Under the pieces are notes generated by a model. It did not search any database. It was not told the DNA's origin and worked only from the letters and a program-made list of their open reading frames with translations. From Calothrix sp. NIES-2100 (GTDB taxonomy: Bacteria; Cyanobacteriota; Cyanobacteriia; Cyanobacteriales; Nostocaceae): a stretch of 64,000 nt of DNA. The stretch lies in NCBI RefSeq assembly GCF_002368195.1, contig NZ_AP018178.1, positions 8,700,645-8,764,644 of the forward strand. Direction: 5' to 3'. Each line of letters starts with the position of its first letter. The first letter of the stretch is position 1. Shown in pieces: positions 17,079 to 25,934 of the stretch. The position numbers and the translations under genes were made by a program.

Positions 17079-18198
17079 TCACTCCTGGTTTTGATGTTGC
17101 TGTTGGAGATAAGCTTTGATAAACAAGTCAATGTTGCCATTCAAAACCTCCGTCACAGATGTTGTTTCCACATTGGTACGTAAATCCTTAATTCTTGTAT
17201 AGGGATGCAAAATATATTCACGGATCAGCTCGTTGGATAAAGATTTTATTCTGCTAGATTGAATTTCGCCAACATTTTGAACACCTTGGGCGTGCATTAA
17301 AGCCCATAGCTTACTTTTGAGAATAGCTAAAGCCTGCTCTTGGTTTTGCATTTGACTGCGTTCTTGGTCACAAAAGATAGTAATTCCGGTAGGAATATGA
17401 AATACTTTGACCCAAGTTTCTGGGCGGTTCACATTTTCACCATGCCAACGCCATTTACTTATTTCTAAATCCTTCTCGGGAATTTCTAAATTAATCGATT
17501 CATCCCAAATCGTTATGACTTCTACTCTAGCTAAACTCGTCTGCAAAGTGCCATTAGCATTAAAAGGAGATATGCGTTGTAGTTGATGTGTACCTGTTTC
17601 TGATTTGAGAAAGCCGTATACATAACGCCCGATAATTTCCCAGGTAGCGTAATTAATTCCACCGCCATCCCCATCAACAATCTCTACCAGATGAACTTGG
17701 TAATTGTGATTTTTTCCCCAATTAAAGTACAACCTCATTAAAACATCCGCCCAAGATTGGGCATCTGCACCACTAACTCCAGCAGTAATAGTAACCAATG
17801 CACCCATTTGATCGTCGGGGTGAGATAGTAACTGTTGTATTTCTGCTATTTCAAGTTCTTCTTGGAGGTGCTTCAGGTTTAATTGGGTTTCTTGGAACAA
17901 TTGCTGATCATTTGAGGATTGCAACAGTTCTAAAGCAGCCTTTATATCTTCGAGAATGGCGCACCACCGCCGATATTTTTCCTGCCTATAAAATATCAAG
18001 TATTCTATTTCTTGAAGTATCTGATAGGCTGGTGCTGGATTTGTCCAAAAATTAGCCTGAGCAATTATTTTATCTAATTCTTGAATTCTGGCAGTCAGTT
18101 CTCCCTGGTCAAAGACAATCCTCAGCTTTGCCCAAGATATTCGCTAACCTTTCTACTTCGCGTTTGATTTCGGGGATTTCCAGCATAGTTTTGCTCAT
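17079..18198 (-). CDS. RF2 (PrfB) paralogue without GGQ, keeping a CTTTGAC frameshift site
   Basis: The gene begins at ATG 18198 or 18186 (MLEIPEIKREVERLANILGK, then AEDCL), reaches TGA in CTT TGA C at 18108-18114, and after a +1 shift continues DQGELTARIQELDKI into a frame open to 17079. Colinear with RF2 throughout, it keeps SPF (RISPFNANG) but replaces the catalytic loop: SRAGGKGGQNVN of the neighbouring prfB becomes SKWRWHGENVN, so GGQ is lost (HGE at 17436-17444) and one residue is missing. A gaggat precedes the shift site, as at the real gene. It cannot be a normal release factor. It may be a decaying duplicate, or a repurposed ribosome-binding protein made when RF2 is scarce. The long open frame argues against simple decay. 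Confidence 0.75.
18108..18114 (-). promoter_or_regulatory. Retained RF2-type frameshift site in the prfB paralogue
   Basis: CTT TGA C at codons 25-26 counted from ATG 18186, with SD-like gagga upstream. The arrangement matches the shift site of the neighbouring functional prfB. Confidence 0.85.
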
Positions 18199-18268
18199 GG
18201 CTGACCACCGTGATAGTAAGGATTCTTAATTTGTTAGATAACTTATCTGACGTTTTGAGACATATCCT

Positions 18269-18862
18269 TTATTGCTCTATCATTTGTTTCCATGATCCAT
18301 TGCAGCCACAAAAAGAATCAGTCATTCCCGATTTACCATACATAATTTTTCCACATTCAGGGCAGATATATTTTTCCTTTCCTTTACTTTTAGGCTTTGC
18401 CTCTGATTGCGAGATAACATTTCGGGGTTTCAATATCAACTCACAATCCAAGCCTTGACTTACTTGCATAAATTTTCCATTGGGGTCAATTGATTGTTCA
18501 CTAGAATCAGGTTCGACTATCAAGCCTATGCTTGCTGCTTTCTGGACATATTCTCTGTTGTGGTAATGTCTGGCTGTTTTTCGGCTGCCATAATGAAATT
18601 GCCACTGATGAATCATTTGATGAACAAGAGCAGTCAATAATTCTTCTTTTGGAAGAATTAAAAGTTTTTCGTTAATCTTTATTTCGTCAAGCACTTTTTG
18701 ATTTTGCGTATCATCCCATTTACCAGGGCGGTAAACACCATCAGATTCCGCCCTGTATTCAATTTTCAAAACAGTATCTTCAGGTAACTTTCCATCAAAA
18801 ATATTTATTCTTAGGTGGTTATATATATTAAATAACCGGAATGATTGCTCTGTCTCTTGCAT
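18269..18862 (-). CDS. SprT-like protein with HQxxH in place of HExxH
   Basis: 197 residues from ATG 18862. The middle part is a SprT-like metallopeptidase domain: LLTALVHQMIHQWQFHYG, then RHYHNREYVQKAASIGL. The C-terminus (about 160-190) is a zinc ribbon (CPECGK ... CGCNGSW). In active SprT-type proteases the motif is HExxH; here the catalytic Glu is Gln (codon CAA, one base from GAA), so the protein should bind zinc but may not cleave peptides. It lies on the minus strand downstream of the recombinase, in an accessory segment. Confidence 0.75.
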   Translation of the reverse strand: MQETEQSFRLFNIYNHLRINIFDGKLPEDTVLKIEYRAESDGVYRPGKWDDTQNQKVLDEIKINEKLLILPKEELLTALVHQMIHQWQFHYGSRKTARHYHNREYVQKAASIGLIVEPDSSEQSIDPNGKFMQVSQGLDCELILKPRNVISQSEAKPKSKGKEKYICPECGKIMYGKSGMTDSFCGCNGSWKQMIEQ

Positions 18863-19283
18863 TGAAATGTACCAGAATTACTTTTGGTATTGTAGCGTAC
18901 GCTCCAGTCAGCAATACTTTTGAAAATCTAATGTAGCGTACGCTCCAAAATGCACAAATAAACAAGGAGCCTTTGCGGTAGGCTCCTCTTGAGTAATTCT
19001 GTAAGGTACATTACAGCCCAGTTTACCACCATTATGGTGACTTTTACCATAAGTCCCGCTATGGTGCTTTTTCACTAGTTTTTTCTGTTACATCCCTATA
19101 GGGTTCCTGGAGAATTGACGTTAATCGCACATACCAGCGCTATCGCCTGAGTATTCCCCTACCGCCTCAGCTACGTGTGATTGACTCATCACATACTCAC
19201 CATCTGGTAGAAATATATATAAGTAATATGTCTATCTTTATCTGACAATTTGTCCAACAAATATCAATAAATAGAGATAGACA
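18863..19283. other. Non-coding segment with repeats and hairpins between SprT-like gene and recombinase
   Basis: Two exact 16-bp copies of tgtagcgtacgctcca (18891-18906 and 18932-18947) hold the palindrome agcgtacgct. An inverted repeat aggagcc/ggctcct (18965-18987) is followed on the minus strand by T-rich sequence, like a terminator. The palindrome gacaatttgtc (19244-19254) lies inside longer gtctatc/gatagac arms. Only a 22-codon minus-strand frame is open here. A small RNA or recombination site is possible. Confidence 0.45.
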
Positions 19284-19310
19284 CAAAAAAAGAGAGTAGA
19301 AATACTCTCT
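19284..19310 (-). terminator. Intrinsic terminator of the recombinase gene
   Basis: Read on the minus strand, the hairpin agagagta-tttc-tactctct is followed by seven Ts, 28 bases after the recombinase stop codon. Confidence 0.88.
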
Positions 19311-19338
19311 CTATGTTTTTATGCTTAGTTGGTATTGG

Positions 19339-20811
19339 TTATTGCTTGTTTCTCATTTCCTCAACCAGTCTCCTGAGTTGCTCATTCTGTTCCCTGAGTA
19401 GCTCAATCTCTGACTTTTGGTTGTCAATCGTTTGTAGTCCGAATTGTTGCTGACTGAAGGTAATCTCAGGATTAATGCCCTTCATGAATATCGCTTCATC
19501 TTGATAGTGTTTATTGCTGACATCTGGCTTATGTCCACACATATAACAGACAACTTTCTCAGGTATTCCTAAGTCATGAATAGCGTGATTAATGAACGTA
19601 TGCCTTGTGTTATATGGTGACAAGTACTTAGTGAGTTTGCCTTGCTTGATGAGTTCAGAGATAATACCTTTATTTCCTTGGTCTGTCCTTCCCTGCCAAG
19701 TATCTCGGAAAACATTATTATTTATAATTTTTCCTGTTTTGGATTTAAACACCACATCACTAGGTTCCCCTTGAGGTATTGACTTTAGCAAGTTCCAAAG
19801 TTCACCGTCTTTAGGCATTGGAAACCGTCTAACTTCACTACCTTTGTAAGTCTTGTCATTTTTCAGAGGGTAGAATTTTTTGGTTGTTTGATTGAAGGTC
19901 GTTCTAATTAAAACTCTCTCATTGCTCCAATCGATATCATTCCATCTCAAAGCTATAGCTTCGCCAGTTCTACAACCTGTTAGGAATTTGAATTTAGTGA
20001 AGTGATACCAATGTTTCTTGGCTGGCGCGCTTTTGATGTAATCAAGTATGGCTTGGACTTCTTCCCAGGTATAAGCTTTTGACTGGTCTTCTGTATCGTC
20101 GTCAGCTTCTATCTCATCTTGTGTTTTACCTTTAGCACCTATCTTGCCTAAGTCATCCGTCATTCCCTCATAAGGATTGTGGGATAGTACCTTATTTTTT
20201 ATCCCTAGTTGGTAAGCTTTTGAGAGATTAGAAATTACGTTTTTAACGGTTTGTAAATTCCTGTTCTCTACCAACCAATTTCTGATTTTAAGCGCGTCCT
20301 CAGATTTGGTAGCTTCCATTGCTGACTCAAGAAAGCTTTGGTATCGTCCTTTAAAAAAATTTTCATAGTGACTCTCTCTTAACCCTGGCTTTCTGTACTC
20401 ACAGTACATATCCCAGACTTCTAAGAGTGATAACTCAGGCTTAGGTGGTGCTTGGTCGTTGACGGTCGTAGCTACAGCTTGAGATTTAGACGCTGCTTTA
20501 AGGTCACTAATAAAGTGTAAATCTCTCAGAATTTGCTGATAGCGTATTTCGTTAAAGTGTCCTGTACCGTCATCAAGCTTTCCTGACTCCATGTCTACTT
20601 GCAGTGTGTCTTGCAGTAGCTTAATCCTTTTATCATTGGGGTCAAAGTTGACTGAACTAATGCCGATACTTTTTCTGACTTGGTTTTTCTCACTGGGAAA
20701 GTGAGTTCTGGGAAAGCTAGCGATAACAGATGCACCATTTACCCTGATGCTTATTTCTCCCTTTGGGGCTTTCCCTGTGGGCGTTTTAGCCGTGTTTACC
20801 ATAATGCTCAA
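19339..20811 (-). CDS. Tyrosine-type site-specific recombinase (phage-type integrase)
   Basis: 490 residues; the first ATG is at 20811. The N-terminal 150 residues resemble an arm-binding region, the middle (SLLEVWDMYCEYRKPGLRES) is a core-binding domain, and the C-terminal catalytic domain shows TGCRTGEAIALRW (Arg I), YNTRHTFINHA (His/Arg box, with Tyr at the first position), CGHKPDVSNKHYQ (His, then the Tyr nucleophile). A short coiled coil ends the protein (EIELLREQNEQLRRLVEEM). It could integrate or excise an element, but no att duplication or other phage gene was seen nearby, so it may be a solitary remnant. A clear terminator follows. Confidence 0.9.
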   Translation of the reverse strand: MSIMVNTAKTPTGKAPKGEISIRVNGASVIASFPRTHFPSEKNQVRKSIGISSVNFDPNDKRIKLLQDTLQVDMESGKLDDGTGHFNEIRYQQILRDLHFISDLKAASKSQAVATTVNDQAPPKPELSLLEVWDMYCEYRKPGLRESHYENFFKGRYQSFLESAMEATKSEDALKIRNWLVENRNLQTVKNVISNLSKAYQLGIKNKVLSHNPYEGMTDDLGKIGAKGKTQDEIEADDDTEDQSKAYTWEEVQAILDYIKSAPAKKHWYHFTKFKFLTGCRTGEAIALRWNDIDWSNERVLIRTTFNQTTKKFYPLKNDKTYKGSEVRRFPMPKDGELWNLLKSIPQGEPSDVVFKSKTGKIINNNVFRDTWQGRTDQGNKGIISELIKQGKLTKYLSPYNTRHTFINHAIHDLGIPEKVVCYMCGHKPDVSNKHYQDEAIFMKGINPEITFSQQQFGLQTIDNQKSEIELLREQNEQLRRLVEEMRNKQ

Positions 20812-20871
20812 GCAATGCTCAAATGAGTGATTTTGGTTTGTCAGACAACTGATATATGAGCATTATATAGT

Positions 20872-20905
20872 AAACCGTGGTTGCCCTTAGTAGACCACGG
20901 TTTTT
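20872..20905. terminator. Hairpin terminator between BI-1 and recombinase genes
   Basis: The stem aaccgtgg ... ccacggtt has a T run on the plus-strand side and AT-rich sequence on the other. It lies 40-70 bases past the BI-1 stop, so it probably insulates the BI-1 transcript from the recombinase gene. Confidence 0.6.
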
Positions 20906-20941
20906 TACAAAACTTTACTTTTCTCTAGTACCTACAGGCGA

Positions 20942-21670
20942 TTAATCACGGCCATTCAGGGCAATTAACAGCCGCAAGATAAAAATGAATAAGTTGATAT
21001 AGGTGAGGTACATAGATAAAGCCGCAGGCAAGTACTGATCGTTGCGATAAGTACGTGGCAAGATGTAGAAATCTACCACAGATGCGCCCGCAAATAGAAA
21101 TACTCCCAAACCAGAAATAGCGATTTCTAACCAGGATGGTGTATAAACACCGAACAAGGCAAACACAAATTGAGTCAGACAGACAACAACCAAGGCAATA
21201 ATGCCGAGAGAGATGGTTTTCGTCAAAGCCATCCCATCTTCTTCAGACAGATTTGAACCAATTTGACGGGCGACAATAAAGGTAACGCCACAACCAAGGG
21301 CTGCTAAACCAATGCCTTGAATACCAACACCTTGGGTTCTCAAAGCCAGAAATACTAAGCCACTGAGAGTATATCCAGTTAAGAGGCTGTAGGTAGCCAG
21401 TAGGGGAAGCGCCAGACCTTTATTGCCTTTTTCGGCAACATTTTGGGCAACAAAGAACAGAATTAACTCGACGATAACTGCACCAATGAAGGTGGGGAAG
21501 AATAGTCCAGGATGAGTACGGATAACTCCCAAACCTCCGTAGGTTCCTAATGCAGTAAGCACAAGACCGCCACCCACATAGGGAAGGGCATTGGCAATGA
21601 CATTTGGGCCTACGAGGGAGTGAGATTTAGCCTCACGAATAGCGTCACGAAAATTGCTGGTATTGCTCAT
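20942..21670 (-). CDS. Bax inhibitor-1 (BI-1/YccA) family membrane protein
   Basis: 242 residues from ATG 21670. Seven membrane helices are visible (for example YVGGGLVLTALGTYGGLGV, TFIGAVIVELILFFVAQNV, LALPLLATYSLLTGYTLSG), ending with YLTYINLFIFILRLLIALNG and a final Asp, the C-terminal pattern of the BI-1 family. Bacterial members are inner-membrane proteins, some of them calcium leak channels. It is a stand-alone gene, isolated by the hairpin at 20872-20905. The biological role here is unknown. Confidence 0.88.
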   Translation of the reverse strand: MSNTSNFRDAIREAKSHSLVGPNVIANALPYVGGGLVLTALGTYGGLGVIRTHPGLFFPTFIGAVIVELILFFVAQNVAEKGNKGLALPLLATYSLLTGYTLSGLVFLALRTQGVGIQGIGLAALGCGVTFIVARQIGSNLSEEDGMALTKTISLGIIALVVVCLTQFVFALFGVYTPSWLEIAISGLGVFLFAGASVVDFYILPRTYRNDQYLPAALSMYLTYINLFIFILRLLIALNGRD

Positions 21671-21923
21671 GTTTAAAACCTGTTTTGCTAATAAACGTCC
21701 TGTATACTTCCATTTTTACTCATATTTTTAGCTAATCACCAGTAAGTCAAACTGAAGAAATAATGTTTGTCATTGTCAAAAGTCCACACTCAAGAATCCA
21801 AAATTTATTGACCTTTGACCATTGACCCTTGACTCTTGACAGCCCTAGAAATCAAGCATACACGCAGCTTTCTCCTCAAAAATTGCAATAGCCAAGCGTT
21901 GTTTGTTTTGCCTTGGTAGTAGA

Positions 21924-22148
21924 ATGACAAACTCTAATTCAGATATCCAACTGGAATATTTTTTCAGTATTAATGCAAAACTGCTCTGGATTTTGCTGCT
22001 GATAACAGATGTCTGTTGCGTAATTACTCTACTGTTCAGCTTAAATGATTACGTTATATTGCAGCAACTAAAGACTATGAATGATCCCAATCATTTTCTA
22101 GAAAACAAAATTAAGCTCCACCAAATCGTTATAAAAAATCAGGCTTAG
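21924..22148 (+). CDS. Small hypothetical membrane protein
   Basis: 74 residues from ATG 21924 (MTNSNSDIQLEYFFSINAK). One or two hydrophobic segments (LLWILLLITDVCCVITLLF) suggest a membrane anchor, followed by a charged C-terminus. No family is recognised. It precedes sigF by 172 bases on the same strand. The start at ATG is preferred over a TTG seven codons upstream. Confidence 0.5.
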   Translation: MTNSNSDIQLEYFFSINAKLLWILLLITDVCCVITLLFSLNDYVILQQLKTMNDPNHFLENKIKLHQIVIKNQA

Positions 22149-22320
22149 AGATAAAAAATCATGCGTAGAAATACTGAATCATCGACTGGAGACCCTGATA
22201 AGTTCAGTATAACGACGATGGTTTATTCAGCGGTGACTAAGGAAAATAATGACAGCTTTGATAGCAATATACGCAACTCCATTTTTTTAGGAAAAGGAGT
22301 TACAACAAAGGAATTTTTAT

Positions 22321-23106
22321 ATGGCAGCAAGTGAGTCCTCTGTGCGAATAGATGGTATAGAGTTATTGCACTTATACCACCAGAATCCCTCTATTAAACT
22401 GCGTAATCAACTTGTGCAGCTACATACTGGCTTAGTGCGGAAGATGGCTCATAAATTTAGCCATCAATGTAATGAACCTTATGAAGATTTAGAGCAAATT
22501 GGTTATTTTGGTTTAATCAGGGCAATTGAACGCTTTGATCCCAGTCAAGGATATGCGTTTAGTTCCTTCGCTGTACCATATATTCGTGGTGAGATGCTGC
22601 ATTTTTTGCGCGATCGCAGTACTCTATTAAAAATTCCCCGGCGTTGGCAAGAACTATATAATGAGGGGCAAAAGGTTCGCAAAGATTTGGCTATCGCTTT
22701 GGGTCGTCCTCCCAAGGATACCGAAATTGCCCGTGAATTGCGAGTCTCTGTGCAAGAATGGCAAGAAACCAAATTAGCTGCACAAAACCGGATGCCTTTA
22801 AGTTTAGATGCTACCGCTGTTCACTATGTTGATTGCCAAATAACTTTAGGTGAAGCCCTTCCTTGTCCTCGTTCCAGTGCGCTGCAACAACAAGAAGAAG
22901 AACGCCAACAACTCCAAGGTGCAATTAGTTTATTAGAAGAAAAGCCCCGGATGGCAGTTGAATTAGTATTTTTAAAAGAACTTTCACGCAAAGATGCTGC
23001 TAAGAATATAGGTACGAGTCCGATGACCGTAACGCGATATCTCCAAAAAGGTATTCAAGATCTAATTTGCTATTTGCAACCCCAGGCTATAGCAACTGGG
23101 TCATAG
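22321..23106 (+). CDS. sigF: RNA polymerase sigma factor SigF (group 3)
   Basis: 261 residues from ATG 22321. The region 2 sequence (NEPYEDLEQIGYFGLIRAIE, then RFDPSQGYAFSSFAVPYIRGEM) and region 4 (LSRKDAAKNIGTSPMTVTRY, a helix-turn-helix) are those of the sigma-B/F/G type. In cyanobacteria the SigF group directs alternative transcription, including pilus and motility genes in some species. Assignment to SigF rather than another group 3 member rests on overall likeness. It is transcribed convergently with chlD, and a heptamer repeat separates them. Confidence 0.85.
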   Translation: MAASESSVRIDGIELLHLYHQNPSIKLRNQLVQLHTGLVRKMAHKFSHQCNEPYEDLEQIGYFGLIRAIERFDPSQGYAFSSFAVPYIRGEMLHFLRDRSTLLKIPRRWQELYNEGQKVRKDLAIALGRPPKDTEIARELRVSVQEWQETKLAAQNRMPLSLDATAVHYVDCQITLGEALPCPRSSALQQQEEERQQLQGAISLLEEKPRMAVELVFLKELSRKDAAKNIGTSPMTVTRYLQKGIQDLICYLQPQAIATGS

Positions 23107-23143
23107 TCAGTAATCAAAAGTCTATAGTCCAAAATTTATTAAC

Positions 23144-23199
23144 TGTTGACTGTTGACTGTTGACTGTTGACTGTTGACTGTTGACTGTTGACTGTTGAC
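23144..23199. repeat. TGTTGAC x8 heptamer repeat
   Basis: Eight perfect head-to-tail copies of tgttgac between the convergent sigF and chlD genes, 10 bases from the chlD stop. Confidence 0.95.
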
Positions 23200-23209
23200 C
23201 CTGAACTAA

Positions 23210-25243
23210 TTACCTAGATTTTAAATCAGCGATCGCTCCTTTGGTCATAGCCGCAATCGCTTTATCGCTCGCTTTTGGTAAATGATAATACTTACCTCCG
23301 GCTGTTTGTGCTAATTCTTTAGCAAAGCCAGTGGAAACAAATTTACTCTCCGTATCAATTACTAACAGTTGTATTCCCAAAGCGCGAATTCTCGCCGCAA
23401 TTTCTAACAATTCGCTTTTGATATCTGGCTTTTCTCCTGGTTCTAGCTGTTCGCCTAAGGAACGCGCTAAGGGAATATTACCTCGCCCATCGGTGATGGC
23501 TACAACCACAACTTGCCCAATATCTCCACTCATTTGCGCATTTAACCCCACGCGCACAGCTTGGGTTAAACCATGCGCTAATGGCGAACCACCACCACAA
23601 GGTAGCCTTTCCAAACGGTTACGTGCTAAAGCAATGGAACGAGTAGGAGGTAATAATACCTCTGCTTGTTCGCCACGGAAGGGAATTAACGCTACTTGGT
23701 CGCGGTTTTGATATGCTTCGGTCAAAAGTTGCATCACTGCACCTTTGGCTGACTGCATTCGGTTTAGCGCCATTGAGCCTGAAGCATCTACCACAAATAC
23801 TACCAATGCCCCGGCTTTGCGTACTAAACGCTTGGCGCGAATGTCTCCTTGTTCAACTATGACTTTACGATCAGGATTTCTTTCTCGGCGTGCTTTTTGA
23901 TACGGTGCAGCCGCTCTCAGTGTGGCATCTACGGCAATGCGTCTGACTTTTCCTTTAGGCAACATCGGCTTAATGTAGCGTCCCCGGTCTTCCGAGAAGA
24001 TGATGCTACGACTGCCAGATTTGCCTTGCCTTTTAGCCATCTGTGCAAAATAAAGCACACTATCATCAAGTATCACCCCTTCCGGATCGAAGATAAATTC
24101 TTCGGGGATGCTGGGTGGTTCTTGTTGTTCTTGTTCCTCTGGTTCCTGTTCTTCCTCTTCCTGTTCCTCTTGTTCGGATTCGTCTTGATTTTCTGGTGGC
24201 TGAGGTGGTGGTGGCGGTGGTGGCGGTGCTTGTTCGGGTGGCGGTGTCTGCACTATTGTGGCGCGTGGGACAATCACCAATTCCACAGCACGGCGCAAGT
24301 CTTCCGCGTTGACGGTGTTGCGTCCTTCTAAAGCGGCTGCGGCTTTGGCTACTCGCACAGCAAATAACTCGGCGCGGTGTCCTTGAACGCCGCCACGAAT
24401 TGCTTCATTGACTAAATAACCAATTTGATCGTGGGTAATGGTGACATCTTTCAACCATTCCCGCGCTAGGATAATTTGAGTTTTGAGCGCGTCTAAGTCT
24501 TCGTTGTATTGTTGGAGAAACTCTTGGGGAGACACAGAATAGGCGATCGCTTGCTCGACTGCTTGTACTCTTTGATCTAAACCTAGAACTCCATCTGCTG
24601 AAAGTGCGATCGCAATTCTATCGAGTAAATGCTCCCGTAATCCACCTTCTTCTGGGTTATAGGTGGCAATAAACAGCGATTTACAGGGATGCTGAAAACT
24701 TATGCCTTCCCGTTCAATTTGGTTGCGTCCTTCTGATAATACTGTCAGTAGCTGATTACTAATTTGGTCGTCTAGTAAGTTAATTTCATCCACATACAAC
24801 ACCCCTCGACTGGCTGTGGCGAGTAATCCTGGTTGAAATATCGTATCCCCTTGTTTTACCGACTTTTCCACATCCACAGAACCTAGGAGTCTGTCTTCAG
24901 TCACTCCCAGCGGAATTTGCACAAAAGGAGCAGGGATAATTTCTGTAGGGACATCTTGAATGTCTTTATCTGCGTATTCTGCTAAAAGTAGATCATCCCA
25001 ATCTTGGGGTTGACTGGGATCGCAGTTGCTAATCGAGCCTTGAACAACCTCAATCGGTGGTAGCAAGGCGTGAATTGCACGCGCCATCACAGATTTTGCC
25101 GTACCGCGACGACCTGCGATCGCTACTCCACCCAATCCCGGATCGACAGCAGCTAATAGTAAAGCTAATTTAATCGCTTCTTGTCCGACTACGGCTGTCA
25201 GGGGAAAGGAAGTAATTTTGGGCGTGATAGTAGGCGCAGGCAT
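23210..25243 (-). CDS. chlD: Magnesium chelatase subunit D
   Basis: 677 residues from ATG 25243. The N-terminal AAA+ domain resembles ChlI (Walker A near GRRGTAKSV, Walker B LYVDEINLLDD). A Pro-rich then Glu-rich linker follows (about 335-385), and the C-terminal von Willebrand A domain has the MIDAS motif VVDASGSMA (about residue 487). With ChlI and ChlH it inserts Mg2+ into protoporphyrin IX, the first committed step of chlorophyll synthesis. Stand-alone gene. Confidence 0.96.
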   Translation of the reverse strand: MPAPTITPKITSFPLTAVVGQEAIKLALLLAAVDPGLGGVAIAGRRGTAKSVMARAIHALLPPIEVVQGSISNCDPSQPQDWDDLLLAEYADKDIQDVPTEIIPAPFVQIPLGVTEDRLLGSVDVEKSVKQGDTIFQPGLLATASRGVLYVDEINLLDDQISNQLLTVLSEGRNQIEREGISFQHPCKSLFIATYNPEEGGLREHLLDRIAIALSADGVLGLDQRVQAVEQAIAYSVSPQEFLQQYNEDLDALKTQIILAREWLKDVTITHDQIGYLVNEAIRGGVQGHRAELFAVRVAKAAAALEGRNTVNAEDLRRAVELVIVPRATIVQTPPPEQAPPPPPPPPQPPENQDESEQEEQEEEEQEPEEQEQQEPPSIPEEFIFDPEGVILDDSVLYFAQMAKRQGKSGSRSIIFSEDRGRYIKPMLPKGKVRRIAVDATLRAAAPYQKARRERNPDRKVIVEQGDIRAKRLVRKAGALVVFVVDASGSMALNRMQSAKGAVMQLLTEAYQNRDQVALIPFRGEQAEVLLPPTRSIALARNRLERLPCGGGSPLAHGLTQAVRVGLNAQMSGDIGQVVVVAITDGRGNIPLARSLGEQLEPGEKPDIKSELLEIAARIRALGIQLLVIDTESKFVSTGFAKELAQTAGGKYYHLPKASDKAIAAMTKGAIADLKSR

Positions 25244-25340
25244 GGTTTGGCAATATAGCTAGTCTCGGCTTTTAGCATATCAAGGTTCTGGCACATTTAG
25301 AATAAGTGTTGTAACAACTTTCCCCAAAACAGCGAGATCT

Positions 25341-25928
25341 ATGAGAATTCCTCAGGCTAAACGCTTCACTTTAGATGAGTATCACAGACTCACAGAATTA
25401 GGTTTTTTCCATGAGGGCGATCGTCTTGAATTAATCAACGGAGAAATCATCGAAATGGTATCGAAGGGTAAAGCACATGAAACCTGTTTAAGAAATTTGT
25501 GGAAGCTACTACCAAAGTTAGTCGAAGATAGAGCAACTTTGCAATCTCAAGCCCCAATTACCTTACCTCCAAACAGCGAACCTGAACCTGATTTTGCCAT
25601 TGTTAAAAACAAAGAGGATAATTATCTATCCGCCCACCCTGCACCTACTGATGTGTTACTAGTCATAGAAGTTTCAGACTCTTCTTTAGATTATGACCAA
25701 GTTGTCAAAATTCCCCTTTATGCGAAAGCCGCAATTTCTGATTATTGGATATTTAATTTATTTGATAATCATCTGGAATGTTACAGTGAACCCTATCAGG
25801 ATAGTTTGGGAAAATATGGTTATGCAAATAAGCGAATTATTTTACATAATCAAACGATATCTTTACCTAGATTTCCTGATTTATACCTTGATTTAGGCAG
25901 AGTATTTCCGCCTAAACTAAATTATTAA
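25341..25928 (+). CDS. Uma2 family endonuclease-like protein (DUF820)
   Basis: 195 residues from ATG 25341. The opening KRFTLDEYHRLTELGFFHEGD and the core NSEPEPDFAIVKN ... TDVLLVIEVSDSSLDYD are those of the Uma2/DUF820 family, which has a PD-(D/E)xK nuclease fold (Asp in PDFAIV, Glu in VIEVS). These are abundant in cyanobacteria; their role is unknown. The next gene begins six bases after its stop, suggesting one transcript. Confidence 0.88.
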   Translation: MRIPQAKRFTLDEYHRLTELGFFHEGDRLELINGEIIEMVSKGKAHETCLRNLWKLLPKLVEDRATLQSQAPITLPPNSEPEPDFAIVKNKEDNYLSAHPAPTDVLLVIEVSDSSLDYDQVVKIPLYAKAAISDYWIFNLFDNHLECYSEPYQDSLGKYGYANKRIILHNQTISLPRFPDLYLDLGRVFPPKLNY

Positions 25929-25934
25929 TATTTT

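Noticed and set aside
19339..20811. Prophage
   Set aside because: Only a recombinase is present; no structural, replication or lysis genes and no att pair within the window.
23849..24331. Plus-strand frames over chlD with Phe/Leu/Trp-rich products
   Set aside because: Antisense of the Glu/Pro-rich linker of ChlD, a composition effect.
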